From: Bromus sterilis
Lineage: Eukaryota; Streptophyta; Magnoliopsida; Poales; Poaceae
Assembly (NCBI GenBank): GCA_950022295.1
Contig: OX465598.1
Location: 301,270,001-301,334,000 of the forward strand
Length of the DNA stretch: 64,000 nt
Reading direction: 5' to 3'
Positions 11,707-24,842 of the stretch are shown here, in pieces. Below the pieces are notes generated by a model, which was given only the letters and a program-made list of their open reading frames with translations, did no database searches and was not told the origin of the DNA. How positions within the stretch are numbered: position 1 is the first letter of the stretch; every line of letters starts with the position of its first letter. The position numbers and the translations under genes are program-made.

Positions 11707-12148
11707 TGATGGCTTCTCGCCCCTCGTTGGTTACCCAAAGTGGAAGGTTGAGATGTAGACAACAGCAAATTTCCCTCGGTGAAGATACCAAGGTTTGTCT
11801 CCAGTAGGACTCCGACAAAGACAGGAAGGTGACAACGGTGCCAGCAATTTGGCGGCTGACGTGGACCTGCACACACAACAGATAACTTTGCTCCCAACGA
11901 GTACAGAGAGGTTGTCAATCCCTCCGGCCTCGTTGTTTACAAAGTATCAAACGCACGGGATAATAATGATAGTGATAGCAACAAAAAAGGAAATAAAGCC
12001 GAAAATAAATAGCGGGTAAACATTGGTGGAAATATGGACCGGGGTCCCATGATGTTCACTAGTGATGTCTCTCTCCCAAAAGACGATAAAATAGCCATGC
12101 GAGGTAAACAAATTACAGTTGGGCAATTGACCGGATTATGTGCGCAAA
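11707..12148 (-). repeat. TE4 5' LTR, 3' segment (interrupted)
   Basis: This is the last 442 bp of a minus-strand LTR ending ATCA at 11707. It is the continuation of 13725-14913. The two pieces are separated by the solo LTR TE5, whose duplication GCAAA is at 12144-12148 and 13720-13724. Joined length is about 1.63 kb, close to the TE12 LTR (1640 bp). Confidence 0.85.
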
Positions 12149-13719
12149 TGATACGTCCAAAACGTATCGATCATTTCTGCTTGCTCCATGCATGTTTTGT
12201 GTGATATTGCTATGATCTAGATACACTTTCATACACTTTTGATCATATTTGGACTAACCTATTAACTCAGTGCACCCCAGTGCCAGTTCCTGTTTTCTGC
12301 TATTTTTCTATTTCAGTTTCCCCCAACGGAAGCTTCGAGAAGAGCCCGGGAGGGGCCAGAGGGGAGCCAGGGGGGCCCAGGCGGCCACCCCGCGAGGCCC
12401 CACCCCTGGCCGCACCAGGGGGGCACCTAGGGCCCCTGGCCCACCTCTGGCTGCCCCCTTTCGCCTATTTATCCCCCGTCACGGGAAAACCCCAGAAGAA
12501 GAACCCTATTCCGCGAACTCGCCTCTGTTCCGCCGCCGCCGCGCTTTCGAAGATCGGAAGCACCAGAAGACCTCTTCCCGGCACCCTGCCGGAGGGAGGA
12601 TTGACCTCCGGGAGTCTCCTCTCCACCATGGATGCTCGTCGGATGTCTTGTGAGTAGTTTTCCTTGGACCATGGGTCCGTGATCAGTAGCTATGTGATGT
12701 TCTCCTCCCCTCTTTGATCTTCATTTTTTAGACCTCGTGAGCTTCCCTACATGATCGAGGCACCTTTGTAATATTTCTGCAATTGCTATGTTGAGTTTGA
12801 TCGGATCTGATGGATTATGAGATTATGTTCATATTGTGATAGAGTAATATATTTGGTTTCTATCTTTTATATTTTTGTTCCTAAGTAATTCTTGCATGTT
12901 CTCCGTTGTTGTTTATTGCTTTGGCCAAGTAGTAGGTAGTGACTCCAAGAGGGAGCGTTGTGCTAGATTGTGGGTTCATGCACCCCCGATGACATGCTTA
13001 AGTGACAGAAACATGAGGCTAGGGGGTGTGCTGTTGCCACAAGGGGGAAAACAATGGTGCTTGTGACCACGGTCACAAGGATTGTTTACTTTACGCAAAG
13101 TTCTTTTATTGCAGTTGTATGTTGCTTTGGGTTTACACTTTGGGTGGGGCTCGCAACTTAATACCAGCGAGATGTTCTGGATAGATATCTCAAGGTGGAT
13201 GATTAGTAGTAGATGCAGATGGATTTCGGTCTACTTATTTTGGCGTACTGCCGGTGCTTTTGAACCTCTTCCTTTCTTTTGTAGCATAGTTAGCATTGCG
13301 GTGCGTTCATAATCCTGTCAATTGCCCTTCTGTAATTTGTTTACCTCGCATAGCAGTTTTATCGTCTTTTGGGAGAGAGAGATCACTAGCGAACATCACG
13401 TATCCCGGTCCATATCCTCATTAATGTTTCCAAGCTATCTTTACATTTCTGCTTTTACTGGCTATCATTATCACTTGTGTTTTACCCTTTGTGAACAACA
13501 AGACCGGAGAGATTGACAACCTCTCTGAACTTCGTTGGGAAAAAAGTTATCTGTGTCTGTGTGCAGGTCCACGTTAGTCGCGCCGCTGACACCTACTTAT
13601 CATATCCGGAGTCCTACAGGAGACAAACCTTGGTATCTTCACCGAGGGAAACTCGCTGCTGCACTGCATCACGCCTTCCACTTGGGGCTCACCAACGAAG
13701 GGCGGGAAGCCGCTAAGCA
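12149..13719 (+). mobile_element. TE5: solo LTR (1571 bp) inside the TE4 LTR
   Basis: A complete LTR starts TGATACGTCC at 12149 and ends ...AAGCA at 13719, with no internal domain on either side. It is flanked by the 5-bp duplication GCAAA. It is homologous to the LTR it interrupts but in the opposite orientation. A TATA-like CTATTTAT is at about 12465-12472. Solo LTRs arise by recombination between the two LTRs of one element. Confidence 0.85.
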
Positions 13720-13724
13720 GCAAA

Positions 13725-14913
13725 CCAGTGCTAACTATGCTACTAAGAAAGGAAGAGGCTCAAAAGCTTGGGAGGTACGCCAAGACAAGTAGAACGAAAC
13801 CCATCTGCATCTACCCACTAATCATCCACCGTGAGATATCTATCCAGAACATCTCGCTGGTATTAAGTTGCGAATCCCACCCAAAGTGTAAACTCAAATC
13901 AATAGACAACTGCATTAAAGAACTTTGCGTAAAGTAAACAATCCTTGCACCCGCAAGTACAAGCACCATTGTTTTCTCCCTTGTGGCAACAGCACATCCC
14001 CTAGACTCATGTTTCTGTCACTCAAGCTAGTCATCAGGGGGCATGAACTCACAATCATGCATAACGGTCCCTCTTGGAGTTACTACCTACTACTTGTACA
14101 AAGCAATAAACAGCAATGAAGAACATGCAAGAAATACTCAAGAACATAAATATAAAAGAGGAGAATCAAATATATTACTCAAACACAATCTGAACATAGT
14201 CTCATAATCCATCAGATCCCAGCAAACTCAGCATAGCAACAGCAGAAAGATTACATATGTGCCTCGATCATGTAGGGCAGCTCACGAGGTCTAAACCAGG
14301 AAGAACAAAGAGGGGAGGAGAACATCACATAGCTACTGATCATGGACCCATGGTCCAAGGTGGACTACTCACGGTTCATCCGCGAAGCATCCATGGTGGT
14401 GGAGAAGCTCCCGGAGTTGGTTCCTCCCTCCGGTAGGGTGCTGGGAAGAGGGCTCCTGGTGCTCACGATCTTGGAAGAGCTGCAGCGGCGGAACAAAGGA
14501 GAGATCGCGAAAAAGGGTTCTGTCCTCGAGGTTTTCTGGAAGAGATGGATATATAGGCGAAGGGGGAAGCCCGAGGTGGACCAGGGCCCCAGGCGCCCCC
14601 CTGGCGCGGCCTAGGGGGTGGCCGCGCCAGGTGGCCGACTAGGCCACCCCTGTATCCCCTCTGGCCCCACTTGGGCTCTTCCCGAAGCTTCCTGTACGCT
14701 GATTTTTCCTATATTTTTCCCGGAATTTTTCTGGCACTTTAAGTAATGGTAAAACCTGAAATACAAAAACAGCAGAAAACAGGAACTGGCACTGGGGTGC
14801 ACTGAGTTAATAGGTTAGTCCAAATATGATCAAAAGTGTATGGAAGTTCATCAATATCACACAAAAGATGCATGGATCAAGAAGAAATTATAGATACGTT
14901 TTTGGACGTATCA
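13725..14913 (-). repeat. TE4 5' LTR, 5' segment
   Basis: Minus-strand LTR starting TGATACGTCC at 14913 and running to the TE5 insertion point. It aligns in reverse with the first three quarters of TE5. The right flank CTCGC (14914-14918) is the expected target duplication of TE4 within TE6. Confidence 0.85.
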
Positions 14914-15253
14914 CTCGCGAACGCACCTGCTTCTCCTAGAGGAAGACGGATCCTTAGCTGAACCTGTAGATTTGGCTACGTGAATAGGCAGGGGCAAAGC
15001 CAGGTGAGTACGTTTGAATGTACTCTCAAGCAAGCAAACCAAGTAACATATACACCAAGCAAAGGAATCCATGGCATTCAAGCATGCATTAGTTATTAGA
15101 GAAATATTAGTTATCATGGCATATCATTATTATCTATGATAAGGTAAATTCTGAATGTAAAGCATGTTAAGCAGATAATCCATATTTTAGATATTCTTAC
15201 GGTCTAACCAAGTCCAAACCTTAAAGTCATCCGATCATCTTTCACATAGCCTG

Positions 15254-15400
15254 CTCTTGGCGAACATCTCGTAACCATACCACGGCTAACATCACATAGC
15301 CATCTCTTGGCTAACATCTCGTAGCCATACCACAGCTAACATCACATAGCCATCTCTAGGCTAACATCTCGTAGTCATACCACGGCTAACATCTCAAGTC
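15254..15400. repeat. 50-bp tandem repeat, three units, in TE6
   Basis: Three head-to-tail units at 15254-15303, 15304-15353 and 15354-15400 share the core GCTAACATC and CATACCAC. They differ at only a few positions each. It looks like a local duplication within the LTR. Confidence 0.8.
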
Positions 15401-17580
15401 CTGACATCGTCTGATGTCCATACTTCTTTACTTCAAGGCTGGCAAGCCTTACCTGGTTCTGGTTCAATATTAACATTAACATTGTATACTTCATTCCTCC
15501 AGACTTGACATAGACCAAATAGTGTCACTTAGTACGAACAGTCCATGACAGAGGACGCGGCTATTCAAATAGATTTTGACTCTGTAGAGTTTGCGCTCTT
15601 TACCCACACTATGGAGTTCTTCCCTCATCCAGTACCTTGGAACTTGTCGCATAGGAACCTTGGAACTCGTCCCATAGGAGTGGACTAGGACTTCTCCAAT
15701 GAAACATGTCTACCGCGTAACCTTTCACGGTACCACCGACATAGTCATGTCCTGGGTATCCCCGTGTCTTCCGACACCGGCCACCGTTGTGGCTAATCAA
15801 AAATGTCCCAAACAGGGACCAGGTACCATATAATATCTGGATCTCAAGGCTATCACCACCTACCGGGCCAGGGTAGCGTGCATGTATAACCTTCCCTCTT
15901 TGGTGATACTCGTAGAAGGCACACCGATAGACCAAGCCAAGGCCTTCCCATGCAGGCAAGTGTGGTTGCACTAGTAAGTTCGGTTCAGTGGCATTATGAC
16001 TTGATCCAGCCGATGGAGGAGGTTGTTGTTATTAACTTCCATTTATTAACATGGAAACAATACTGATAATCCATGATGAAAGTAAATATAAAGCATAACG
16101 ATAACAATCTATATCCATACTACAGCATATGCGAGTCATTAGTGAAATAATATTTAAATGACAAGTTCATCTCTTCAAAAGTATTAGCTGCAATCGATGA
16201 CCATCTGAACTTTTGCATGAAACCAACAAATAACAAGTAGCCACCAGAACGGTATTTACAACTCAGATCTGGGACGTTAATGCAATAACTCAACCATTGC
16301 TCAAGACGAATGAAAAGCAGCTCAAAGCATGAGACAGTGTTGATAAAAGGAATGTGGCGGTTCCCCAACACGGCCGAAGAAAAAATCAAAGCATGGGGTC
16401 ACCACTACAAAATTAAACTCAACAGCTGCCCGAGACGGCTGAAAAGCAGCTCCGAACACGGTCCTGTTGTTGAATAGAAAAATATAAATCGGCATACACC
16501 CCAGACGGATGGAAACAGCCCAGAGCACAGGCGGGGTGCGTAAATACAAAGAAAAGTCAAGCAAGGGTCCGTCAGAGTCACATACCACCTACTATTATGT
16601 ACTCAAACGCAAACATATGCATTAATTAAACACACAAAAATAACATAAAGCAATGCTTTAGAGCATATATCAGATGGTTGGCTTGCCTGGGGTCGAAGAA
16701 TATATCGGAAAGAAGTGCGATCATCTCGCAGAAAGGTTCGATGGAAAGGTTCTCCTCCGAAAAAGGCTATAGATAGAAGAAGGGAAAATTTTCATTTAAT
16801 AATGTTACAACATCATGAAAGTGATACCATAGGAACAGGCTCGACAAACAAATAAAGTGGGCTTTGGAATCACCAGAATCGGAGTTAGAGTTGCGAAGTT
16901 ACAGCCGTTCGTTCGTTAGGAAGAAAATAAACAAAACCATGCATTTCTTCTCTTAACAGGTGAGCGTCCACAACTTAATGATTTCCGCGTCGGCTGGGTG
17001 TGGAAGCGTATTTCCTGAAGTATGCTTTCTTTACAGTGAAGGCGTGTTCCAGGGAAGGCGTCTCCACTTAACCGTGCTGGCCCGGGGAAATAGGCACTTA
17101 TAGTTGGGCCCGCTCCATCCTTCTCTCCCCTCTCGGTCGTCTTCCTCCTCCATCCTAAGTAGAGGAGGGCCGCGGCTTGTGCCATCGCCGCCGACTGCTG
17201 GCGCGGGAGGGGCCGCTGGTAGACCCTCCGGATGCGGTGCTCCGAGACGCGCCTGATGGTGGCCGAGGGGCCGCGCGGGGTGGACGGTAGTGCTGCACCC
17301 ATTGGACGGGGCGCGGCGGCCACGGGTGCCTATGAGGAGCACGACCTTGTCCTAGGGGAGGGGTCTAGTGGTGACGGAGAGGATCAAGGAGGCGAGAGGA
17401 GTGATCTGGTATGGTTCAGAGGAAGAGGGAGGGCTCCGGTGGCTTGAATCGAAAGGAGGGCCGATAGCGACCATGGTGGCCGTGAGCAGCAATTCGAGTA
17501 CCTCGGCTCGATTCTATGGGCGAGGGAGAGGGATAGAGTGGAGGGGAAGCTGCTGGTGTGCCCGGGAGGCTCGGGGCAAG

Positions 17581-17591
17581 TCTATTTATAG
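17581..17591 (-). promoter_or_regulatory. TE6 LTR TATA box
   Basis: The minus strand reads CTATAAATAGA at the edge of a GC-rich block, the best TATA match in this LTR. Equivalent boxes occur in TE7 (about 32730) and TE14 (about 60238). Confidence 0.55.
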
Positions 17592-18455
17592 TCGAGCGGC
17601 CGCGACACGATAGGCACGGTCGCGGGGCAATCTCGTCTGCGCCCTGGAGCTCGGAGACGACCTGACGGGCGGGGCGATGAGCTGGCCGTCTCGGGAGGCT
17701 TCCAACGCAACGAGATGGGGCGTAGGGTGGGAAAGCTAGGTCTAGGCACCATCACTGATGAGGGGGTGAGAAGGGCGACGTGGAGGAGCACCGGAGGTCG
17801 GCACGGGCGTCTAGGAGCTAGAGGACGAAGCTTGAGGGGCCGGAGAGGACACGCGCACGATGGAGAAGGTAGGCGGCGCGCTCGGACGCGACCCGACGGC
17901 AGGGGTCCGGCGTGCCTAACTCCAAACAGTCCCCAGAGCACAGGGAGTTCATGTAGTTTGCGCGGTCACCACATTAACCACGCGTCCCGACCAATTTATG
18001 GTCGTCTAGGCATGTCAGAGGAGTTTGGTGCAACACAGGGAACTCATTGATGGAGGATGGGATGGAAGAGGGGTAAGGAGTTGACTGATTTGGCCTATGA
18101 GAGATCTGAACAGCAAGGTGTTTGTGCTAGCCTGGGGGGAGGTTCACCTGGTGAAAGTTGCTGATATTTGGGGGGGGGTGTAACCCTACATCGAGATGAG
18201 CACCTATGAAAAATTTCATCTCAAATGGAGAAAGATAGCTAGCACTTCCTTCACAATGGTCCATTTGGACCAGAAAAGGAAACACGAAGCTAACCTCACA
18301 TTGGCTTGATGAATTTGGCTCAAATCTGGTTTAGAGAGGTTATTTGGATGGGGGAACATGTGTGCAAAGTTTCAGAGAATTTTGGGAACCCCTAGCTTGC
18401 ACTTCCTTCACAAAGAATTCTACTGGACCTAAACTTTGTTAATTTGGTGAGGAAG

Positions 18456-18460
18456 ATTGG
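18456..18460. repeat. Target-site duplication of TE7, left copy (ATTGG)
   Basis: ATTGG abuts TGTAAGGACC at 18461. The same five bases abut the other end of TE7 at 33206-33210. The flanks on both sides belong to TE6. Confidence 0.7.
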
Positions 18461-20372
18461 TGTAAGGACCGATATGTGGTACTGTTCCAGATCTAGATTG
18501 TTTCCATCCAGATCCGGGGACGAAGCACATATCGGTCCCACCGCGACATATGAAGAAGTCATATGCCCTGGATTTCCAACATGATATCACAACATTACAG
18601 CTACATGGATACAACACCTCATACAATCGGCATACAACTGCCTTAAATATATTACATCAGCAGAAGATACATGTCTAAGTATAGACTACACTCAAATGCA
18701 TAGTGGGAAAGGTAAAACACACCATTCCCGTAACCACACAGGTCCAGGCTCTCCGCCGGGATCCGCCTAACTAGTCGTCGTCGAGTCTCCGCGAAGGCGT
18801 CTAGAAGAAGGGTCGAGGTAATAATCAACTGCAGCGGCCGATCGGGCAAAACATAAAAGGGAAAAGAAAAGAAAGGGGTGAGAATATATCAAAAGTGTTG
18901 TAACTAACTTCTCATGGGTAAGATGGGGGTAGTAGTGAGGTTTCAGACGCACTAGAAATATATGAGTGGCTAACGATCTATTTAGGGTAAGATGAGAACC
19001 AAGCATTCGATGAGGAATCTCCTCCAAGAAGTCTTGCTATCAACTACTTACGCAAACATAACACCTATCCTATCCTTGTTCTCCTCTTCGCATCCCAACG
19101 AAGAAGAAGCAGTCAAGGCACACACACGTTGATCAAGTTATTAAAATATGATTCAGTTGATGTTATCTATGAACAAGACGTAGGTTCCAAGTCGTCCATA
19201 ACTGTGGAAACGACTTCTCGAAAAGATTTAACCCTGCAGGGGTGTACCAACTGCCCATTACAAGGCTCCGCACGCACACCCATCTCTCTCAGTTTCTACC
19301 CATCACAGGCAGCCATTTTATGATTTAGTCCCGAGAGATCCGAAACGACAGGTCCCTCTAACAACGAACAAATCCGGGTGGCCCCCGGTGAGTCGACATC
19401 CAGCTCAGGAGCCGGCCGCGCTCTCGATCTGGTCTCTACCGTCTGTCGTAGTTTTGGATTGCCGGTAATTCTCACATGAGGCCGGGTCCTCAGCTGAACA
19501 GGTTGGACCAACAAGGAAACCATGTTCCCGCTGGCCCAAGTTATTTTAAAGAATATCTGCTAGGAGCTACCCGACAGACATATATGCATTGTTTTGAAAT
19601 GGTAAATCAGCTTCGGCCACCACTAGAAATGATTGAAGCTAGGTAGGTAAGAAAAGGGGACCCCATAGTATCCCACATGCGGTTAGGCACGCTCAGTCTT
19701 AGAACCAATACCCGGAACTCGGATCCTAGGTGACTCGAATGGAACAAAGCGTCGGGGTGGGATAGCCTAGACCTTCCATCCTTTGTCGAATATAGTCAAC
19801 ATTATAATAATCATATCATCAACAACAATAATATAATAATGTGATAGCCCAAACCAAGGAGTAACAGGATAACATTTGATTACATCCTAGCATGCATACT
19901 AAGCAGTGGCTAAGCAGCGAGCAAAAGTAACATAGCCGAACAAGGTTTGCTGGGATGTGGAGGGACATGGTTGTTTGGGTTTATTTGAGAGGCATGAATA
20001 TAAAGTGGTAGGATCAAGCAATCATTCTATCCTACACCTAGGCGCGAGTGAGCTGAAAGTTATAAGCATGATATATGCTCCCCCTTACCCGATGAGAAGA
20101 CGAAAACAAAGGTGTAGTCGATCGCAAGCTTGCATCGTCTCCGAGAGGTACCCGTGGAAGCACACAAGACGGTAAACACTGGAAATCAATCAACGAGCAA
20201 ACATCTATTACTACGAAGCAAACACGAGCAAGCATCAACAAGAAGGCAACACGAGACATCGCACCTACCGTCGAGAGCGGTTGCTAACAAGTTAAGTGGA
20301 GCACTCATCACACACGACGATACCGCACATTTAAAATGGTTCAAGTTGTTTAGCTACACAACATGAGCACAG

Positions 20373-20377
20373 GTTGT
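20373..20377. repeat. Target-site duplication of TE8, left copy (GTTGT)
   Basis: GTTGT precedes the TE8 end at 20378. An identical copy follows the other end at 28541-28545. Confidence 0.9.
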
Positions 20378-21778
20378 TGATAACCCTCAACTGTAGGGGA
20401 TCGAGATAGTCTTCGCGGGCAAGATAACCCAATTTATTGATTCGACACTTGGGGACACAAAGAATACGTCCAGGCTTTGACAATTGAGTTGTCAATTCAA
20501 CGGCACCTGAAATAAACACTTGCTTGCACAAAGGTATTAGTAGAAACTGTGATATGGTGGTGGTAGTGGTGATGAAAAAAGTGGTGATAGTGATAGTGGA
20601 ACAGCAAAGGTAAACAACTAGTAACCAGCAGAAGGAAAACACTTTAGGCTAGGGAGATGGATGGTTGGGCGTTGCTTGGATAAGAACGAACATATAACAG
20701 ATTCTAACTTGGGCAAGGCTCACAGAAAACAAAGGGTCATCTAGGCAAATGTCAAACATCAAGCATGTATCCCAAGGTAGTTGTACGTGCTTGCAATAAG
20801 AACTTTGCACAACATCTTTTGTCCTACCCTCCCACTACAAACGGGGCCAAAAGGAACTTAGGGAGATTAAGGTACTCCTATCAAAGAGCACCGGAACAAA
20901 GCATTAACAATTCATGGATACACGGAATCCTCAAATTATAGTCCATCCCCTTTGGTGTCCCAAGCTGTCACCATTGGGATCGCCGGTTCCGGACAATAAT
21001 AGGTGCATACAACTCATAGATAGGATCAAGAACACCACAAACTCAAGAAACAAAAGGGTGATCAGATCTGAAATAATGGCACTCGGGCCCAAAATGACAA
21101 GCATTAAGAGCAACAAGTTGTAACAGAGATGATAGACACCAAGTAGATGATAGGCAACATGCCCCCAAAAATCTGATTGAACTATTACATGATCTGACTC
21201 ATCCAATGCCTACCATCCCCTTTGCCTACAGCAGGGAATTACTCACACATGAGAGGAGAAGTCGTGGAGGGGTGATGGAGAGGCGATGATGATGAAGATG
21301 GCGATGATTTCCCCCTCACCGGAGGCCAATTCAGCCTCCAGATTAGCTCTCCGAGGAAGAACAGAGGGTTGCGGCGGCTCCGCGACATAGATTGGAAAAG
21401 CGACTTCTGTTTCGGGGTTTCCTCGACGGGGGAATAAATAGGGCCAAAGTAGGGCACCAGGGGGTGTGGGACCCACCCAGGAGGGCAGGTGGCGCGGCCA
21501 GGAGATGGGCCGCAACAGGCACCCTCCTGGCTGCCCCCTGGCTGCCCTGTGGCCCCCCTTTGGCCTGGTGGAAGCTTCCGGAACGCTGATTTTTTATATA
21601 TATTTTTAGAATTTTTCCAGCGTACCTAAATATCCAGAAACCTGCACAAAAGCAAACAGCACTGGTAGCTCTGCTGAAAACAACGTCAGTCCGGGTTAGT
21701 TTCGTTCAAATCATGCAAGAATGAAGGCAAAACAATAGCAAAAGTGTTTGGAAAAGTAGATACGTTTAGGACGTATCA
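20378..21778 (-). repeat. TE8 3' LTR (1401 bp)
   Basis: Minus-strand LTR from TGATACGTCC at 21778 to ATCA at 20378. It is preceded by a polypurine tract and is homologous to the TE3 LTR at 8871-10267. Confidence 0.9.
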
Positions 21779-21792
21779 ACTCCCCCAAGCTT
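21779..21792 (-). other. TE8 polypurine tract
   Basis: The minus strand reads AAGCTTGGGGGAGT, directly before the 3' LTR. It is the same tract as in TE1 and TE3. Confidence 0.85.
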
Positions 21793-23595
21793 AGCTATTG
21801 CTTGTCCTCAAGCAATTCAGTTCAACAAACTGGATGCGACAAAGAAAACTTTTACAAACTCTTTTGCTTCATTAGATGTATATAAACATGTACTACGAAA
21901 GAGTTTAGCAAGTTTTGACATCATGCTACAAGGACAATGCACGAAGCAATCCTTCTTTCATGTAATCAGTCACAAACAAACGTAAAGTAAATATGCTGCT
22001 GAAAATCAATTCAAGATCACAATGCACATAGCATGAACATATCAGAGTGGTATTTCGCTAGCCTCCATGAGTGAAGCAAAACATAAATGAAGAAACTCCT
22101 CCGGAGTTTTAGAGGAGACTAGAACTCAGAACTAAGAGTAAGAAACATCACAATCATGCAGAAGACAATGTGGTACTTTGGGAAAATGCATGTTACACTA
22201 AGAATGACAATTATGCTCTCATAGTTGGTGCTTTGGAGAAAGGAAGGTGGAGACTCTCGAACCGTGGCTTTTGATGGCAAGGTTGAAAACCCATGAAAGG
22301 AAGCAAAGACTAAACATGTGCTAGAGCTCTTGGTATTGAAAACAGAGATAAAACTCTTTTGAGAGGTGCAACTTTCCAGTCAACGGTGAATGGTAAAGGT
22401 CTCTCAATATCTCTCATGCCAACCATATTAATGCCTTTTGCTTACACATATTCCCTTATCCATAAATCCTTTGATGGTCTATGGAACCTTTTATTTTGCC
22501 TCAAGGATGGAAGGAGGGTATCGTTCCATCTATCATAAGCAGCATTTGGTCCATTTCACTCCATCATCAAGTATGGGGGAGGTGTAACTCTCATATTTTT
22601 TTTCTTGACTAGTTAAAACTTCCGTGAAAATGTTTTTGGCATGAAAGATACTGATTTCCCCTCACCGCACCATGAGCTTGTATGGTTACAAAGGAGAAGC
22701 TTTTGAATAAATTTCGAGATGGCACATGAAAGTCTAAGTTAGTAGTGGTCGGTGAATACCACATATAGGTAGGTATGGTGGACTCAAATGGAACAACTGG
22801 GTTTAAAAAGGAGTTTGGAAGCACAAGAAGAATTCCGCTTGGTGCTGGAGGAAGGCTAGCAAAACACGGGGAAACGACCAACTAGAGAGCATAACAGTCA
22901 TAATCATGCAGAGCGACAAAGCAACATTGAATCGGGCATGAAAGTGATATAGCTCAATCTGAAGTAAAAAGATCATCAAGGCAAAACAGACTTTTTAGTC
23001 TTAACATGCGTGAACATGTGCCAAGTCAATCCAAGAATCCCCCGGAGGGAAATACCACTTAAATATGCCACACCATGAACAATGCAATGCATGTCAATCA
23101 CTTCAAGCAACACATTATAAACTCTAGCTATTTGAGACTAACCACAAAGAAAGCATGAACCACTGGGAAAGCATTGTAAACATAGAACTATGTCGCTACA
23201 AGCTGGTCTCTAATCATAAGTACATGCATGTGTCCAGAAGTAGAAACAAAAAGAGTTCATACCGGCTTTCCCTGTTGCATCCCTTTCGTCAATCTCGTAA
23301 TTACTGCCTTGTCAATTGCATGATCGAACGTAGGAAATTATAATCATCACGGACTCGAGATGAACTCTGAAAACAAAGCAAACTAAAGAGCAAAGGAAAC
23401 ATATTTTTGGGTTTTTCAAGGTTTAACGAAAGCAAAAGAAAGGAGAAATCTTTTTGGGTTTTTGTGAACTAAAAGAGCAAAGAAGAACAGGAAAAAACTA
23501 CAAAAAGATAAAAGCGAACCAACGGAAGATACAATGAAAGGGGAGGAGAGCACGTACTCCCCCAAGCTTAGGCTTTTGGCCTAAGTTGGGCTCGT
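21793..23595 (-). other. TE8 3' internal non-coding region
   Basis: No credible coding frame. In reverse it matches the TE3 region 7025-8856, including the T-rich stretch next to the ORF1-like stop codon and the segment near the polypurine tract. This is shared 3' leader sequence of the group. Confidence 0.7.
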
Positions 23596-24840
23596 CTACT
23601 GCGGTCCCGAGGAGCCTCCTGCTCCCGGGTAGTACTGGTGCGTCCATGGGTCGTAGGGGAAGTCGGGAGCATACACCGACGTAGTGGGATTCTCCCACGC
23701 AGAGGAGGAAGGTCCCGACCCCCATCCAGAGGAAGACCCTTCACCCCAGGGGGCGACGGTCTCCTCCTGGACTGGTGCATACACCTCGTGCTCCTCCTGA
23801 ACGGGTGGATACACGACACGCTCCTCCTCATCTGGCTCGTCCCCCTCTGTGGGGTTGTGATACTGGTATCTCCCTGTGATCTCGTCGAATTCGGCCACTG
23901 AAAATCGATATCCGTTCCTGCGAGAAAAATCAAACACAAGTGGTGCAGTTAGACGGACAGTGCGTGTCACACCATCTTTGAACCGCAAAATATAATCAAG
24001 TGTAAAGCGGTCAGAGGCCTTAGTAACAAAGAAATGCCTCTTCATGGAAGCCACATCAAGACTAACAAAAGGAAAGATAGCATCATCTGGTCGTGGTTCT
24101 CCTTGGAGAGACTGCAAAAGAAGTGTGGCATAGACGCCACCAAAAATGTCTCCCTTGCTACTGTTAGTAGCAAGGCGTTTCGCAATAAGCGAACCCACAT
24201 GATGCTCGTTCTTCTCTGAGAGAGCATTTTCCATGATGGCAGTATCAGGCGTGGAAGTGCTGCTCGTGTTGTCTCGAGCCAACAATCCCCTAGCAATATA
24301 ATAGGCGAAATACCTGAGGTGAGGAAACATAATGTTGGAGATCTTCTGCCGGTTGGATGGCCTCACTTCGGTGTTGCTGAATGAGTCGAGGAGGGTATTA
24401 ATTTCAACAGTCGGGATATTTTTCCTCTTCTTCTTCTCGACCAAGCCTGACAAACCTAAAACTTCACAAAATTTACTCATAGGCATGGTCAGCAACCTTT
24501 CATAAAGTCGAAACACCACAGTATCATTGTCAGAATAAAATCTGAAACTGTTAACAAAAATAGCGGTGAGTGTCTCGTACTGTGGTACACGGCTTGTAAC
24601 AAGTCGTGTCAAACCTGCATTCTCACACAGAGCATAAAACTCTTCTTTTATGCCGGCATTCTCCATAAAATCATCGCATGGAAATGCCATGGCCTTCGCG
24701 GGTAACACGTCCAACATCTCTACGGGTATGATATCTTCATTGTAGCTTGCCCTTGTGGTAGAAGGCGAAGCTGCGGAACGCGTGACACGGCTAGAGCGCT
24801 CGGGTTTCTTCTTCCCAAGCCACTTCCCTAGTTTCTCCAT
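23596..24840 (-). CDS. ATHILA ORF1-like protein of TE8
   Basis: An intact 414-codon frame, with ATG at 24840 chosen because it lies two bases after a splice-acceptor-like AAATTTCAG. The basic N-terminus (K-K-K-P-E-R, residues about 9-14) is followed by a folded-looking region. That region has the motifs L-C-E-N-A-G-L-T, R-V-P-Q-Y-E-T-L-T and F-Y-S-D-N-D-T, then F-P-H-L-R-Y-F-A-Y and A-R-D-N-T-S. The last 90 residues are acidic and rich in Pro, Gly and Ser. This matches the ATHILA ORF1 group of plant Gypsy elements, distantly like plant mobile domains. Its function is unknown. It is the only undamaged frame in TE8, while gag and protease are broken. A 260-residue homologue is in TE3 (6243-7024). 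Confidence 0.75.
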   Translation of the reverse strand: MEKLGKWLGKKKPERSSRVTRSAASPSTTRASYNEDIIPVEMLDVLPAKAMAFPCDDFMENAGIKEEFYALCENAGLTRLVTSRVPQYETLTAIFVNSFRFYSDNDTVVFRLYERLLTMPMSKFCEVLGLSGLVEKKKRKNIPTVEINTLLDSFSNTEVRPSNRQKISNIMFPHLRYFAYYIARGLLARDNTSSTSTPDTAIMENALSEKNEHHVGSLIAKRLATNSSKGDIFGGVYATLLLQSLQGEPRPDDAIFPFVSLDVASMKRHFFVTKASDRFTLDYILRFKDGVTRTVRLTAPLVFDFSRRNGYRFSVAEFDEITGRYQYHNPTEGDEPDEEERVVYPPVQEEHEVYAPVQEETVAPWGEGSSSGWGSGPSSSAWENPTTSVYAPDFPYDPWTHQYYPGAGGSSGPQ

Positions 24841-24842
24841 TT

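Larger units (their letters stand above)
14914..18455 (-). repeat. TE6: long Gypsy LTR, distal segment
   Basis: No protein-coding gene is supported. The segment continues 33211-33705 across the insertion of TE7. It contains the phrase CACTTCCTTCACAA repeatedly (for example 18240-18260 and 18400-18415), also seen at 33305. A GC-rich block at 17100-17900 has a TATA-like box on the minus strand, which is LTR promoter architecture. Together the two pieces give at least 4.0 kb. The 3' end lies beyond TE4, outside the window. Confidence 0.6.

Noticed and set aside
17031..18050. GC-rich frames as a host exon
   Set aside because: Frames are open on both strands and short, and a TATA box and flanking LTR themes indicate an LTR promoter region.
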